From: Lacihabitans sp. CS3-21
Lineage (GTDB): Bacteria; Bacteroidota; Bacteroidia; Cytophagales; Spirosomataceae
Direction of reading: 5' to 3'
Length of the DNA: 64,000 nucleotides
NCBI RefSeq assembly: GCF_024343675.1
Contig: NZ_RJUD01000005.1
Span: forward strand, 1-64,000
Shown here: positions 14,966 through 24,217 of the stretch, one piece after another
How positions within the stretch are numbered: position 1 is the stretch's first letter
Layout: every line of letters begins with the position of its first letter
Program-made: the position numbers and the translations under genes
Notes under the pieces: generated by a model
The model's database searches: none
Told to the model about the DNA's origin: nothing
Seen by the model: the letters and a program-made list of their open reading frames with translations, nothing else

Positions 14966-16294
14966 TCAATAATCTGCGTTTTGAGGGTCGAAGTTTGTCC
15001 AACCTGCTGTCCAGTCAGTAGTGCTAAATGCACCTACATATGTGTTGGCTTCAAATCCTGCTGGAAGTGTTACACCAGCATTCAACAAAATTGAAGCTGA
15101 AATAGGCAACAAACTTGGTTTACCTGTCAATGAGTTATAGCCTGTTGGTAAACCCAAAGCTGAAGCTTCCAATGCAAATTGGTTCTTTCTCGAAGCATCA
15201 TTCAATTTAGCTGCATCTCCCAAAACCAAGCCTTTTGTACCCATACCAGCAAATATCAAACCTTTGAAGTCGTTTTTGCCATCAACAAAGTTTTTCTGAG
15301 TAGCAGCATCGCCAAGCTCAAGTCCGCCTTTAGGAAACGCTCCTGTTACCAATGAGTTGTAGATTGAGATAGCCGAGTTTCTTCTGATTCTGTAGCCCGA
15401 ACGGAATTTTGCGTCTGGTGTTCCATCGCCCATGATAACCGATACGTTTGCAAACATGGCAGAAGTTTGAGGAGTAGCAGCAGATCCAGAAGCGTCGTTG
15501 TCAGATTCAAAACCGTTAGAGTCAGAGCATGAACATTGGTCAGCAACTTTTGGGTCTCTGAAAATCAAACCATATTGAACTTTACCAGCGTATCCCCAAT
15601 CAGTATCAAAATCGTCATCCAAGTTTTTATATGAGATCAAGTGTTTTGCATTTACATTTCCACCAAACCATTCAAAGCCGTCGTCTCCATTCATAGATAC
15701 TTGAACGTAGTCAATCACAGTTCCACTACCTACACCACCTAGGGTAAGTCCATTGATTTCTTTGTCGGTTTCGAAGGCAATTCCACCAAATTCAAGTCTA
15801 ACATACTTCAAGATTCCTGAGTTGTCTGCTTCTACATCACCACCGAAAGTTGAAATGTTTTCACCTTCAATCGTAGCTGGAGTTTTGTTTACTTTTCCTT
15901 TACCCAAAATGATTAATCCGCCCCAGTCACCGTAGTTTCTTGATCCTTTGGCTTGGTTTGAAGTAAATACAATCGGCTTAGCTGCAGTTCCTTCTGCTAT
16001 GATTTTGCCACCTGGCTTGATAATCAAAGTAGCTTTTGTAGCTTTGTCTCCTTTGATGATTGTACCTGGCTCGATAGTCAAAGTAGCACCTGATTCTACA
16101 TAAACAAAGCCTTCAAGGATGTATTTGTTCTTTGCATTCCAGATAGTGTTGGCAGTCAGGGAGCCTTTTACCGTAATGTTTTCTCCAACGGGAATCACGG
16201 TTGTGTCGTCGGTGTCGTCAGTTCTTTCGCATGAGCTTATGCCGAGCCCCAATACCATTGCTGAGAGTAATAAAGTTTTAAAATTCACCTTCAT
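14966..16294 (-). CDS. Surface lipoprotein with right-handed beta-helix
   Basis: The 442-residue protein has a signal peptide with lipobox (about LGISSC, Cys near residue 22), then an acidic, threonine-rich linker (ERTDDTDDTTV). A long beta-helix-like body follows, rich in G, N and short strands (GSLTANTIWNAKNKYILEG, ESGATLTIEPGTIIKGD). Homologues in Bacteroidota are often misnamed multidrug transporter. It follows the TonB receptor by 33 bases and is cotranscribed from the same PHO-box-like promoter, so it probably works with the receptor at the outer membrane, binding or processing the same substrate. The substrate is unknown. A phosphate link is inferred from the upstream repeats only. Confidence 0.75.
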   Translation of the reverse strand: MKVNFKTLLLSAMVLGLGISSCERTDDTDDTTVIPVGENITVKGSLTANTIWNAKNKYILEGFVYVESGATLTIEPGTIIKGDKATKATLIIKPGGKIIAEGTAAKPIVFTSNQAKGSRNYGDWGGLIILGKGKVNKTPATIEGENISTFGGDVEADNSGILKYVRLEFGGIAFETDKEINGLTLGGVGSGTVIDYVQVSMNGDDGFEWFGGNVNAKHLISYKNLDDDFDTDWGYAGKVQYGLIFRDPKVADQCSCSDSNGFESDNDASGSAATPQTSAMFANVSVIMGDGTPDAKFRSGYRIRRNSAISIYNSLVTGAFPKGGLELGDAATQKNFVDGKNDFKGLIFAGMGTKGLVLGDAAKLNDASRKNQFALEASALGLPTGYNSLTGKPSLLPISASILLNAGVTLPAGFEANTYVGAFSTTDWTAGWTNFDPQNADY

Positions 16295-16327
16295 GATTTT
16301 CTTTGGTTTTGAAAAAATATAAAATAA

Positions 16328-19081
16328 TTAAAGTTTATAATTTAGTGTCAAGAAGTAATTAGAACCTCTTTTGTACTGTTGGAAAATGCCGTCTGTCTCT
16401 GTTATTTTATTATCTCTATTGGTATCTTGAATAAGTTTGAACGATTGGTTCAAAAGGTCTTGCACGCCTGCTTTGATTTCTATGTTTTTGAAAGATTTAG
16501 AAAGGTTCAAGTCTATGACGTTTCTTGGCATTTCGAAAACATTAGAACTCAATACGTTGTCGCCGATTACGTAGATTCTCTGACCAATCACGTTGTACAT
16601 CACGTTGGCTTGCACACCACTTTTAGGCTCGCTGTAGAATAATCCTGCATTGATCAAATATGGAGACTGACCTTGCAAGTATCTATTGAAGTCCGAAAGT
16701 CCACCCACTGTTACGTTGGAATAAATCAATGAGGTATTGAATACACCCATCAAGTTTTTGGTGACATTTTTACGTACTTCTAATTCAACACCTTGAGAGT
16801 AAGCTGATTCTGAGTTTGCTACTGTAAAAGCCACTGTACTACCATTATAGAATACGGCTGCTTCTATAGGGTTTTTGAATTTTTTGTAAAAAGCACCAAT
16901 CGTAATCAGCTCACCTGAACTTGGGTAGAATTCATAACGTATATCGAAGTTTTGGATAGTAGCAATTTTGATATCTTTGTTTCCTCTACGGGCTACGTCA
17001 AATACGAAGTCATAATACGTAAATGGAGCCAATTCTCTAAATTCAGGACGATTTACTGTTGTTCCGTATCCAAATCTTAACACGTTTTTCGGATTGAAAT
17101 TATAGGTTGCATTTACAGAAGGTAAAAAACTGAAAATCGGGTTGTTTACATCTACTTTAGCACCACCGCCACGCTCACGGCTTTGTAGCATTTGTTTGTT
17201 GTATTCTTCTCTGATGCCGAATGTGGCATTAAACTTCTCATTGAATGGTAAGTATATGCTTGCAAAACCAGCAGTTAACAAGTTTTGAGCAGTGTATCTG
17301 TCGTCAAAATTGGTTCCTTCTGAATAATATACTCTTGATGATCTTAGGTTTTCGTTGTCAAAGAAGCTATTAGGCTCAAGAGAAAGTAATTCATTGGTTA
17401 CACGGTTAGGGTTTACTACGCCAAACCATCTAGCTTTGAAATATCTGTCTTTGTATTCTGTATAAATTCCTGTTTTTAAGACCTTGTTCATCGACTCATT
17501 GTCTGATTTCTTGCCTAAAATCACATCGTAATTTACTGAGCCAGTGATCACGTACTCATCCATGTTAGAGTAAAAACGAGCTGCTTGTTGTAAGGTAGGA
17601 GATTCAAATTGTTGAAGGTCCATTTTGTATCCACCTGTTGATCCAATTTCTCTTGACGATGTAAATCTTCTGAAGTCAGGCTCTTTTCTGATGGTATAGC
17701 CCAATGCACCAATCCACTTTAATTTTGCTTTTTCTGAAATTTCATGCGTTCCGTTCAATTGGCTAGAGAAAATACTTTTTTGCTCATATCTGAACGATTG
17801 GTTGAAGATTTCAAGATTATTCTCTAAAAGATTTCCATTTCGAGTAACAGTCTCTTTAGAAGCCATTTGATTAAATAGATTCCTAAATTCTATTTTGTTT
17901 TTTGGGTTCAAAATCAAGGCCCAGTTGGTCATAGCACCTAACCTTACGTTGTTGGCATAGGATTGGTCAAAGAACTCACTCGCTTTTGATTCGTCAAACA
18001 AGAATCTGTTCTGAATTACGCTTTGGTTGGTATTTGTATTTGAATAATTGATATATGAGATGTTGGTCAATTCTTTCGAACCAAAGAAAAATCTTCTGCT
18101 GAAGTTAATATTTGCTCTAAAATCAGGATTGATGGTTTTCGTAGCGGCACTGTAGTATGGATTTAGGTCTCTAAAATTTTGTATCATTTGCTCTGTAGAT
18201 GCCAAGTTAATCACATTTTTTGTGCTTGGAAATCCAGCCGGTAAGTTTCTGTAGGCTGCTCCAAATGCAAGTGCGTCAAGGTTACTGCCTGTGTAGTCAG
18301 TGGTGGTTTGTCCTGTAGCATTTGAACGATAACCTATGGTAAATCCTGCTGAGATGTTGTTGCCGTCAGGAACGGTTTTAGTGTAGATTTTTATAGCTCC
18401 TCCAGCGATATCTCCTGGCAATTCAGCCGATGGCGATTTGTAAACCATCATTCTGTCGATAGCGGCACTTGGAATCAAGTCAAATGAGAAAGACTTTACG
18501 TCAACCTCAGTAGATGGTGTTATGATGTCGTTTAAGAGTACGGTATTGTATCTTTCATTTAACCCTCTGATAACTATAAATCTATCGTCGAAAATAGAAA
18601 CACCCGGTACACGTCTTACTACTTGTGAAGCATCTCTGTCCTGAGTTTTTACGATTTGTTGAGAAGAAACACCCACCGCAATATTTTGAATCTGTTTGAT
18701 TTCAGAAATCACTGAGATTTCAGTGCCTGTCATTCTTTGGGCTTTAATCACTACCCCTTCTAACATTTTGCTGTCGTCTTCTAAAACTGCATTAATCAAT
18801 GTGGTTTTATCTGATTCTATTCTTACATTGTCAATTTCTTTTGGAGCAAAACCGATACTTGTAATAATGATTTTGTAGTTTCCAGCTGCCAATTTTGAAA
18901 AAACAAAATTGCCTTCAATGTCTGTCATGGCTGCGAAGGTGGTGTTTGCTATTTTTACAGTGGCACCGATTGCTCCTTCATTGGTAGTTTTCTCTTTTAC
19001 ATTTCCTTTCAGTATGCCTGACTGTGCAAAGATCGTGACAGAAATAAATAGTAATAATGTAGTAATTTTAAACTTGTTCAT
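16328..19081 (-). CDS. TonB-dependent outer-membrane receptor
   Basis: This 917-residue receptor has a signal peptide (to about residue 19), then a carboxypeptidase-like regulatory domain (about 23-105: GILKGNVKEKTTNEGAIGA, IGFAPKEI). The plug follows (about 110-240), with RRVPGVSIFDDRFIVIRGLN and ELPGDIAGGAIKIYTK, and then a large 22-strand barrel ending in FLTLNYKL. It imports a bulky nutrient using TonB energy. It leads the two-gene operon with the beta-helix lipoprotein. Three 7-base repeats spaced by 11 bases lie upstream of its -7 element and resemble a PHO box, so phosphate starvation is a plausible trigger. The ligand cannot be read from the sequence. Confidence 0.9.
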   Translation of the reverse strand: MNKFKITTLLLFISVTIFAQSGILKGNVKEKTTNEGAIGATVKIANTTFAAMTDIEGNFVFSKLAAGNYKIIITSIGFAPKEIDNVRIESDKTTLINAVLEDDSKMLEGVVIKAQRMTGTEISVISEIKQIQNIAVGVSSQQIVKTQDRDASQVVRRVPGVSIFDDRFIVIRGLNERYNTVLLNDIITPSTEVDVKSFSFDLIPSAAIDRMMVYKSPSAELPGDIAGGAIKIYTKTVPDGNNISAGFTIGYRSNATGQTTTDYTGSNLDALAFGAAYRNLPAGFPSTKNVINLASTEQMIQNFRDLNPYYSAATKTINPDFRANINFSRRFFFGSKELTNISYINYSNTNTNQSVIQNRFLFDESKASEFFDQSYANNVRLGAMTNWALILNPKNKIEFRNLFNQMASKETVTRNGNLLENNLEIFNQSFRYEQKSIFSSQLNGTHEISEKAKLKWIGALGYTIRKEPDFRRFTSSREIGSTGGYKMDLQQFESPTLQQAARFYSNMDEYVITGSVNYDVILGKKSDNESMNKVLKTGIYTEYKDRYFKARWFGVVNPNRVTNELLSLEPNSFFDNENLRSSRVYYSEGTNFDDRYTAQNLLTAGFASIYLPFNEKFNATFGIREEYNKQMLQSRERGGGAKVDVNNPIFSFLPSVNATYNFNPKNVLRFGYGTTVNRPEFRELAPFTYYDFVFDVARRGNKDIKIATIQNFDIRYEFYPSSGELITIGAFYKKFKNPIEAAVFYNGSTVAFTVANSESAYSQGVELEVRKNVTKNLMGVFNTSLIYSNVTVGGLSDFNRYLQGQSPYLINAGLFYSEPKSGVQANVMYNVIGQRIYVIGDNVLSSNVFEMPRNVIDLNLSKSFKNIEIKAGVQDLLNQSFKLIQDTNRDNKITETDGIFQQYKRGSNYFLTLNYKL

Positions 19082-19124
19082 TGGTATTTTGAATTTCTAA
19101 TTTCTTGGTATTTTAATTACGCCA

Positions 19125-19170
19125 CAAAAGTAGAATCCCAATGTTAAGAGAATATTAAGCCAGTGTTAAG
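19125..19170 (-). promoter_or_regulatory. PHO-box-like triple repeat and -7 element
   Basis: On the minus strand three heptamers CTTAACA, CTTAATA, CTTAACA occupy 19170-19164, 19159-19153 and 19148-19142, each exactly 11 bases from the next. PhoB boxes have this same layout (7-base direct repeats, 4-base spacers). The -7 element TACTTTTG (19132-19125) follows nine bases later, and there is no -33 TTTG, as expected for an activator-dependent promoter of the TonB receptor gene. Confidence 0.6.
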
Positions 19171-19488
19171 TTTGAATTTAGTAAATTTGTGTTTAGTTAA
19201 TGTATTGATTAGTAGTGTATAAGGTTTCTTTTGTATCAAAACTCTTTTCGTGTTTTTTTTAATGTAGTGAAAAAAATATTTTTAAAATAGAAATGCGACG
19301 GGGCAGCTCACTATCATTTGTCTTTAAATTTTATAGGTTTTACACCAAAAGCTTCTAAATTCTTTAACGCTTGTTTTAAAAAATTCCACCACTAAATTTT
19401 TTAGCAAAATGTTCTCTTTTTAGCCAATCATTCATTTTTTAAGAATTTAAACTTAATTTGCTAGCTTAATTTTTCTCCTTTTTTTACA
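19171..19488. other. Intergenic stretch between the TonB receptor and recQ
   Basis: This 318-base AT-rich stretch lies between divergent genes. Apart from the PHO-box-like repeats just before it, I see no ORF, RNA gene or clear plus-strand promoter match for recQ. Confidence 0.5.
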
Positions 19489-21627
19489 ATGAATAAAACC
19501 ACAGCACTTAAAAAATACTTCGGGTATGATAGCTTTAGGCCCCTTCAAGCAGAAATAATAGACCATATTTTAGATAAAAAAGATGCTTTGGTTTTAATGC
19601 CCACGGGTGGAGGTAAATCTATTTGCTTTCAAGTTCCTGCTTTGGTTTTAGATGGACTTACAGTGGTTATTTCGCCACTTATAGCTTTGATGAAAGACCA
19701 GGTAGAGGCACTAAGAGGTAATGGGATAAAGGCCTCTTTCTTAAATTCAAGCATTTCAAATGACGAGCAAGATGCTGTATTTTGGGCAGCCAAATTGGGA
19801 GAATTGAAGTTGCTTTACATTGCTCCTGAGAAATTGTTTGCAGGCAATATGGTAGAGAATTTTAAAAATCTCAATATCTCACTTTTCGCTATTGATGAAT
19901 CACATTGTATTTCTTCTTGGGGACATGATTTTCGTCCAGAATATCGCCAATTATCTATATTAAAAGATCAATTTCTAGATATTCCAGTCGTTGCTCTTAC
20001 CGCCACAGCCGATAAAGTTACGCGTAGAGACATTTGTAAACAGTTGCTTATTCCTGAAGAACATACCTTTATCAGTAGTTTTGATAGGCCAAATATCAGT
20101 TTGGAAGTATTGCCTGGAAGAAAACGCTTACAACAAATTCAGTCTTTTCTTAATAAAGTACCTAATCAATCCGGGATTATTTACTGTTTGAGTCGAAGAT
20201 CCACCGAATCAGTTGCTGAAAGCTTGAATAATTTGGGATTTAAGGCAGAAGCATACCATGCAGGCATTACTGCAGACAAACGCTCAAAGATTCAAGAGAA
20301 TTTTATCAATGATGAAACGCCCATTATAGTGGCTACCATAGCATTTGGTATGGGTATCGACAAGTCAAATGTCAGGTGGGTTATCCATTACAATATGCCC
20401 AGCAATGTAGAGAGTTTTTACCAAGAAATTGGCCGAGCAGGTCGTGACGGAATGCCAGCTCAAACCGCTCTTTTCTACAGTTTTGCAGATATCGTGACCC
20501 GAACCGACATGATAAAAAGTTCTGAACTGCCTGAGGAACAGAAAGAACTGATGCTGGCCAAGTTAGATAGAATGAAGCAATATGCCGAAGCCAATATTTG
20601 CCGTAGGCGTATTTTGATCAGTTATTTCAATGAAGATTTAGGTAAAGATTGTGGTAACTGTGACGTTTGTAAAAATCCAAGGAAGAAATTTGACGCAACA
20701 GTTTTGGCACAAAAAGCACTTTCCGCAATTTTCCGAACCAACCAGAAAGTGGCCCTGACCATGCTGGTTGATGTACTGAGAGGAAGTCGTAACCAAAGCG
20801 TGATAAATAAGGGCTACGATCAGCTTCCGACTTTTGGAGTAGGCAAAGACCTCAAAGCTGAAATTTGGGTCGATTATATTTTACAATTGCTCAATTATGG
20901 TGCTTTTGATATTGCCTATGATGAAGGCCATACATTCAAGCTTAATGAGGTGAGTCGGCAAATTTTGAAAGGTCTTAGAAAAGTGGAGATATCTGAATTT
21001 ATTTCATACGCTGAAAGGCAAACGGCGGAGGTCGAGCAAATTAGTAGAACTGCAAGTAAGTCTGAACAAATCAAAGGAGAGTTGTTTGAAAAACTCAGAA
21101 CACTCCGTAAGCAAATTTCCGACGCAATAGGTTCGCCAGCGTATATTGTTTTTTCAGACGCTACTTTGGTAGATATGGCCGCCAAAAAGCCAATTACCAA
21201 AAGTCAGTTTTTGGAGGTTTCAGGTGTTGGCCAGGAAAAATTTAAGCGTTTTGGTGAAGCTTTTATCAAGGAAATATTTGAGTTTGTTAACCAAAACAAA
21301 GAATCAGCCGCTCGAATGGGCAAAGGCCTGACGCAAGCCGTGTCTTATCAATTGTATCAGGACGGATATTCGGTAGAGGAAATTGCTCAGCAACGTTCCA
21401 TTGCCCAATCTACTGTGATTTCTCACCTCATAAAAATGAAAGAAGAGGGTAACGATATCGATCTAAAGGCTTTGATAGACCCTTGGGATTTGAATGCTAT
21501 CAAAGATGCCATTGAGGAAATTGGATTCAAAAAAGGCGATGGTATAAAAACTATTTTTGAACACTTTGAAGGGAATATGGGCTATGAAAAAATTAGGCTT
21601 TCTTTATGGTTTTTAAGTTTGGGCTGA
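19489..21627 (+). CDS. recQ: ATP-dependent DNA helicase RecQ
   Basis: RecQ unwinds DNA 3' to 5' and serves recombination and stalled-fork repair. In this 712-residue protein the helicase core shows FGYDSFRPLQ (motif 0), Walker A GGGKS (40-44), DESHCISSWGHDFRPEY (136 onward, motif II and aromatic loop) and QEIGRAGRDG (motif VI). The RQC zinc site follows (CRRR...CGNCDVCKNP), then a winged helix, an HRDC domain (about 530-605) and a C-terminal HTH (about 620-660, GYSVEEIAQQRSIAQSTVISHL). All parts of the full-length form are present. ATG 19489 is the natural start. It is a single-gene unit, closed by a strong hairpin shared with the convergent gene. Confidence 0.96.
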   Translation: MNKTTALKKYFGYDSFRPLQAEIIDHILDKKDALVLMPTGGGKSICFQVPALVLDGLTVVISPLIALMKDQVEALRGNGIKASFLNSSISNDEQDAVFWAAKLGELKLLYIAPEKLFAGNMVENFKNLNISLFAIDESHCISSWGHDFRPEYRQLSILKDQFLDIPVVALTATADKVTRRDICKQLLIPEEHTFISSFDRPNISLEVLPGRKRLQQIQSFLNKVPNQSGIIYCLSRRSTESVAESLNNLGFKAEAYHAGITADKRSKIQENFINDETPIIVATIAFGMGIDKSNVRWVIHYNMPSNVESFYQEIGRAGRDGMPAQTALFYSFADIVTRTDMIKSSELPEEQKELMLAKLDRMKQYAEANICRRRILISYFNEDLGKDCGNCDVCKNPRKKFDATVLAQKALSAIFRTNQKVALTMLVDVLRGSRNQSVINKGYDQLPTFGVGKDLKAEIWVDYILQLLNYGAFDIAYDEGHTFKLNEVSRQILKGLRKVEISEFISYAERQTAEVEQISRTASKSEQIKGELFEKLRTLRKQISDAIGSPAYIVFSDATLVDMAAKKPITKSQFLEVSGVGQEKFKRFGEAFIKEIFEFVNQNKESAARMGKGLTQAVSYQLYQDGYSVEEIAQQRSIAQSTVISHLIKMKEEGNDIDLKALIDPWDLNAIKDAIEEIGFKKGDGIKTIFEHFEGNMGYEKIRLSLWFLSLG

Positions 21628-21660
21628 AAGTGTATAATATGCTGATTATGTGTTTATTGT

Positions 21661-21702
21661 AATTCGCCAAATTGTCTGTTTTTTTAAGCAATTTGGCGAA
21701 TT
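21661..21702. terminator. Bidirectional terminator between recQ and the sigma-factor operon
   Basis: AATTCGCCAAATTG (21661-21674) pairs perfectly with CAATTTGGCGAATT (21689-21702), a 14-bp stem around a T-rich 14-base loop, between the two convergent stops. Confidence 0.8.
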
Positions 21703-21732
21703 AATTAACTATTGTTTTTTTTGAAACTTGGC

Positions 21733-22377
21733 TCAAATAGCACTTTCACCTAACTCACTGCTCATGCCTTTAAGTTCGTTATATTCGTCTAAATCACTCT
21801 TGAAGTTTTCTTTGTGGCGTTTTTTGAAAGCTCCCATTTTAAATGCCAAAAAGTACAGTACTAAAGAAATAAGCATCGGTATTGCGGTGTCTAACAGAGC
21901 TTTTTGAATGCCATATTTTTCTATTTTTGGAGGCAAAAAAGAAAGTGGAACCAAAAAACCGATAGAGAAAAGTATAATGCCAAACCATTTTTCGTAGGTT
22001 TTATTTTTTTCATAAAATTCTAGAATACCATGTAGAAAGGTACCAATATTTTTGTCTATAAGTGAGGTATTTATTTTTTCATAATACTGCGTTAGGTTAA
22101 TGAAAGCCACTATGATGCCCATCAAAAGTAATAAAAAGGGGAGAAACTGAATCTGATATTTAAAATCAAACGGATTGCCGAAAAGTATAGCAAGCATGAA
22201 TCCCGCTTCGAAAATTAATAAAACGAAGAAACCGAAGTACTGTTTTTTCAATCGCTCAACTCTCGAAACCGATCTTTCTTTTATCATACTTTCTATTATT
22301 TTTTGGGTGATTGTTTGCGTAGACATTATTTTTTTGTCATACAATCCCCATGCCGTTTTTAATTCTTCTAATTCCAT
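21733..22377 (-). CDS. Membrane protein cotranscribed with ECF sigma factor (possible anti-sigma)
   Basis: This protein is about 214 residues from ATG 22377 (a TTG nine bases upstream, overlapping the sigma stop, is possible but less likely). The N-terminal 45 residues are soluble and helical (MELEELKTAWGLYDKKI). Four hydrophobic helices follow in two pairs (about residues 47-85 and 130-175), and then a charged tail. A soluble N-terminal helix bundle followed by membrane helices, directly behind an ECF sigma gene with a five-base gap, is the layout of anti-sigma factors, but no ZAS zinc motif is visible. An anti-sigma role is inferred, not shown. Confidence 0.65.
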   Translation of the reverse strand: MELEELKTAWGLYDKKIMSTQTITQKIIESMIKERSVSRVERLKKQYFGFFVLLIFEAGFMLAILFGNPFDFKYQIQFLPFLLLLMGIIVAFINLTQYYEKINTSLIDKNIGTFLHGILEFYEKNKTYEKWFGIILFSIGFLVPLSFLPPKIEKYGIQKALLDTAIPMLISLVLYFLAFKMGAFKKRHKENFKSDLDEYNELKGMSSELGESAI

Positions 22378-22382
22378 GATAA

Positions 22383-22871
22383 TCAATTGTTTTTAATGAT
22401 TTTGCTTAATTTTTGTTTGATTCTGTTGAGCTTTACACCTACATTGGTTTTACTTATACCGACAATCTCCGTTATTTCCTCATAGTTTTTCTCATCTAGA
22501 TAAAGCATTATGATGGCTTTCTCTACTTCGGTTAATTGTTGAATAGCTTGATAGAGCGTTTTAAGATGTTCATTTTCAGTAATTTCCATTGCTGGTATTT
22601 CAAAGTCATCCTCAGAAATGGACTTGCTCAATTTGTTTTTGCCTTCTTTTTTTAAACTTGTTAGAGCGGTATTCAGTGCTATTCTATAAATCCAAGTGGA
22701 GAGTTTTGCCTCTTTTCTGAAATTCGCGTAGGCTTTCCAAAGCTGTATCACAATCTCTTGGAAAAGGTCATTTCTGTCTTCCCTTTCATGGCAATACAGG
22801 TGGCATACTTTATAGATAATGCCTTTATGTTGGTTGATTAGTCCCGTAAATTCTTTTTCCATTCCATTCAT
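22383..22871 (-). CDS. ECF-family RNA polymerase sigma factor
   Basis: This 162-residue protein has the two conserved parts of ECF sigma factors. Region 2 spans about residues 8-75 (HKGIIYKVCHLYCHEREDRN, DLFQEIVIQLWKAY, STWIYRIALN) and recognises the -10-like element. Region 4 spans about 105-158 (LTEVEKAIIMLYLDEKNYEEI, TNVGVKLNRIKQKL) and is an HTH that reads the -35-like element. The gene precedes a membrane protein by five bases; that partner probably holds it inactive. A TGATTTTG sequence upstream on the minus strand resembles the housekeeping -7 element but deviates at one position. Targets are unknown. Confidence 0.92.
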   Translation of the reverse strand: MNGMEKEFTGLINQHKGIIYKVCHLYCHEREDRNDLFQEIVIQLWKAYANFRKEAKLSTWIYRIALNTALTSLKKEGKNKLSKSISEDDFEIPAMEITENEHLKTLYQAIQQLTEVEKAIIMLYLDEKNYEEITEIVGISKTNVGVKLNRIKQKLSKIIKNN

Positions 22872-23050
22872 TTTTTACAATTAGTAGATTTTTTGAAGGA
22901 AAACTTACAGGTTTTTAGAAATTTATTTTTTCAAAATCATAGATTTAGAATATTTCAACATTTAAATCTTGAGAGAAAGAGGTTTTGATACTTCTGATGA
23001 GAAGTTATTTTAAGCTAGTTTTTGTAAATACATATAGGGTAAAATAGTAA

Positions 23051-23809
23051 TTAATTTCTGTGCAAATTTCTCAGCATTTTTCTGTATTGTACTGGAAGGA
23101 GATAGTATTTCAATTGATTAATTGGACAAATATGTTTGGTGGATTTGTAAAGTTTGGTCATTCCTATAAGATTTGGAATTCTATATCCGCCAATTGCATT
23201 TTTCAACTCTTTAGGTAAAAGCATATCCTGTACAGACAGTAAAATTGAAAATCTGAAATTCCCTAAATGTGTTCGATAGGCGTCGAAAAGTTGATTTGTA
23301 AGTATTGAGTTTGCATAGTTAAGTTGCAGATTTTCTTGTCTATGAACTTCCCAATGAGCGAAATTTGTAGGTAAGTTTTCAATTCCCATTTTTAAACCAA
23401 CTCTGCGAAAAACATCAAAAATTTCGTTTTTTTCGTCAGTCGAAAGTGTTTGATTTAGCAATTCATAGGCAGAAATCGTATAGGCTATCAACATGTAAAG
23501 CACATCTTGATAGGCCCAGTTTGGAATGGCATATCCTCGTTCATTTTCTACTTTTTTGTGGATATTTTTCATATTATCCAAAGTCCTTTCGGCTTTGGTT
23601 TTTTCTTCAAAAATGATTTGTTTTGCATAAACAACTGTTGAAAAAAGCCTTCCAATTGGATCTTTGGGAAGTTTTCCAGTAAAAAATAACCAATCTACAG
23701 ACTTGCTTTGGGCAAATTCGCCTGCACAAGCTCCAAAAATAAAAAGTATATTATCGGAGTCACTCCATATTTTTCTAACTATGGAATCTGATTTTACGAA
23801 AGTTTCCAA
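23051..23809 (-). CDS. Oxygenase MpaB-family protein (DUF2236)
   Basis: The protein has 252 residues. Segments matching the MpaB/DUF2236 family include ILFIFGACAGEFAQ (about 20-33), a DPIGRLFSTVVYAKQIIF segment (about 50-67) and an aromatic helix around NWAYQDVLYMLIAYTISAYELL. Members include an oxygenase of mycophenolic acid biosynthesis and a large group of bacterial proteins of unknown substrate. It is the last gene of a three-gene minus-strand operon (DUF4173, DUF2809, this), starting five bases after the DUF2809 stop. The family assignment is fairly good; the reaction in this organism is unknown. Confidence 0.6.
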   Translation of the reverse strand: METFVKSDSIVRKIWSDSDNILFIFGACAGEFAQSKSVDWLFFTGKLPKDPIGRLFSTVVYAKQIIFEEKTKAERTLDNMKNIHKKVENERGYAIPNWAYQDVLYMLIAYTISAYELLNQTLSTDEKNEIFDVFRRVGLKMGIENLPTNFAHWEVHRQENLQLNYANSILTNQLFDAYRTHLGNFRFSILLSVQDMLLPKELKNAIGGYRIPNLIGMTKLYKSTKHICPINQLKYYLLPVQYRKMLRNLHRN

Positions 23810-23814
23810 GGGAT

Positions 23815-24216
23815 TTATTTTTTAGAAGTTTCAAATTGTAGTTTTAAGAACAGTTTTAAGATTTCGAAGTTTTCTATAACCAAAATGAATAGAAAGCCCA
23901 ATGTGTATGCGAGTATGTCGAACCACGAAAACGAGTTTCCAATCAATATTGCTAGCACTTTGTATTTTATTAAACCGGTAATTTCTATAAATTTGAAATA
24001 CTGTAATATTTCAATGCAATAAGCTATTATTAAGCTAATTGTAGCGATTTTAGTTGAATTCTGGAAAAAGATGCACAAACCACCATATACAAATATGACT
24101 GCTAAGAAATCTCCAAAGAATGGACGAATAAATTGGTCATGAACGAAAACCGCAATGAAGATTTCGATGGTCAGTAGTACAAGGGTGAAAATTAAATATT
24201 TTATGTTAATATTCAT
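23815..24216 (-). CDS. DUF2809 membrane protein
   Basis: This 133-residue protein has four hydrophobic helices. The family pattern is clear: IEIFIAVFVHDQFIRPFFGD in the first loop, EILQYFKF in the middle and GNSFSWFDILAYTLG before the last helix. DUF2809 proteins are small integral membrane proteins without assigned function. It lies one base after the DUF4173 gene and five bases before the MpaB-type gene, so the three are surely cotranscribed. Its role, perhaps as a membrane partner of the oxygenase-like protein, is inference from that linkage. Confidence 0.85.
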   Translation of the reverse strand: MNINIKYLIFTLVLLTIEIFIAVFVHDQFIRPFFGDFLAVIFVYGGLCIFFQNSTKIATISLIIAYCIEILQYFKFIEITGLIKYKVLAILIGNSFSWFDILAYTLGFLFILVIENFEILKLFLKLQFETSKK

Positions 24217-24217
24217 T

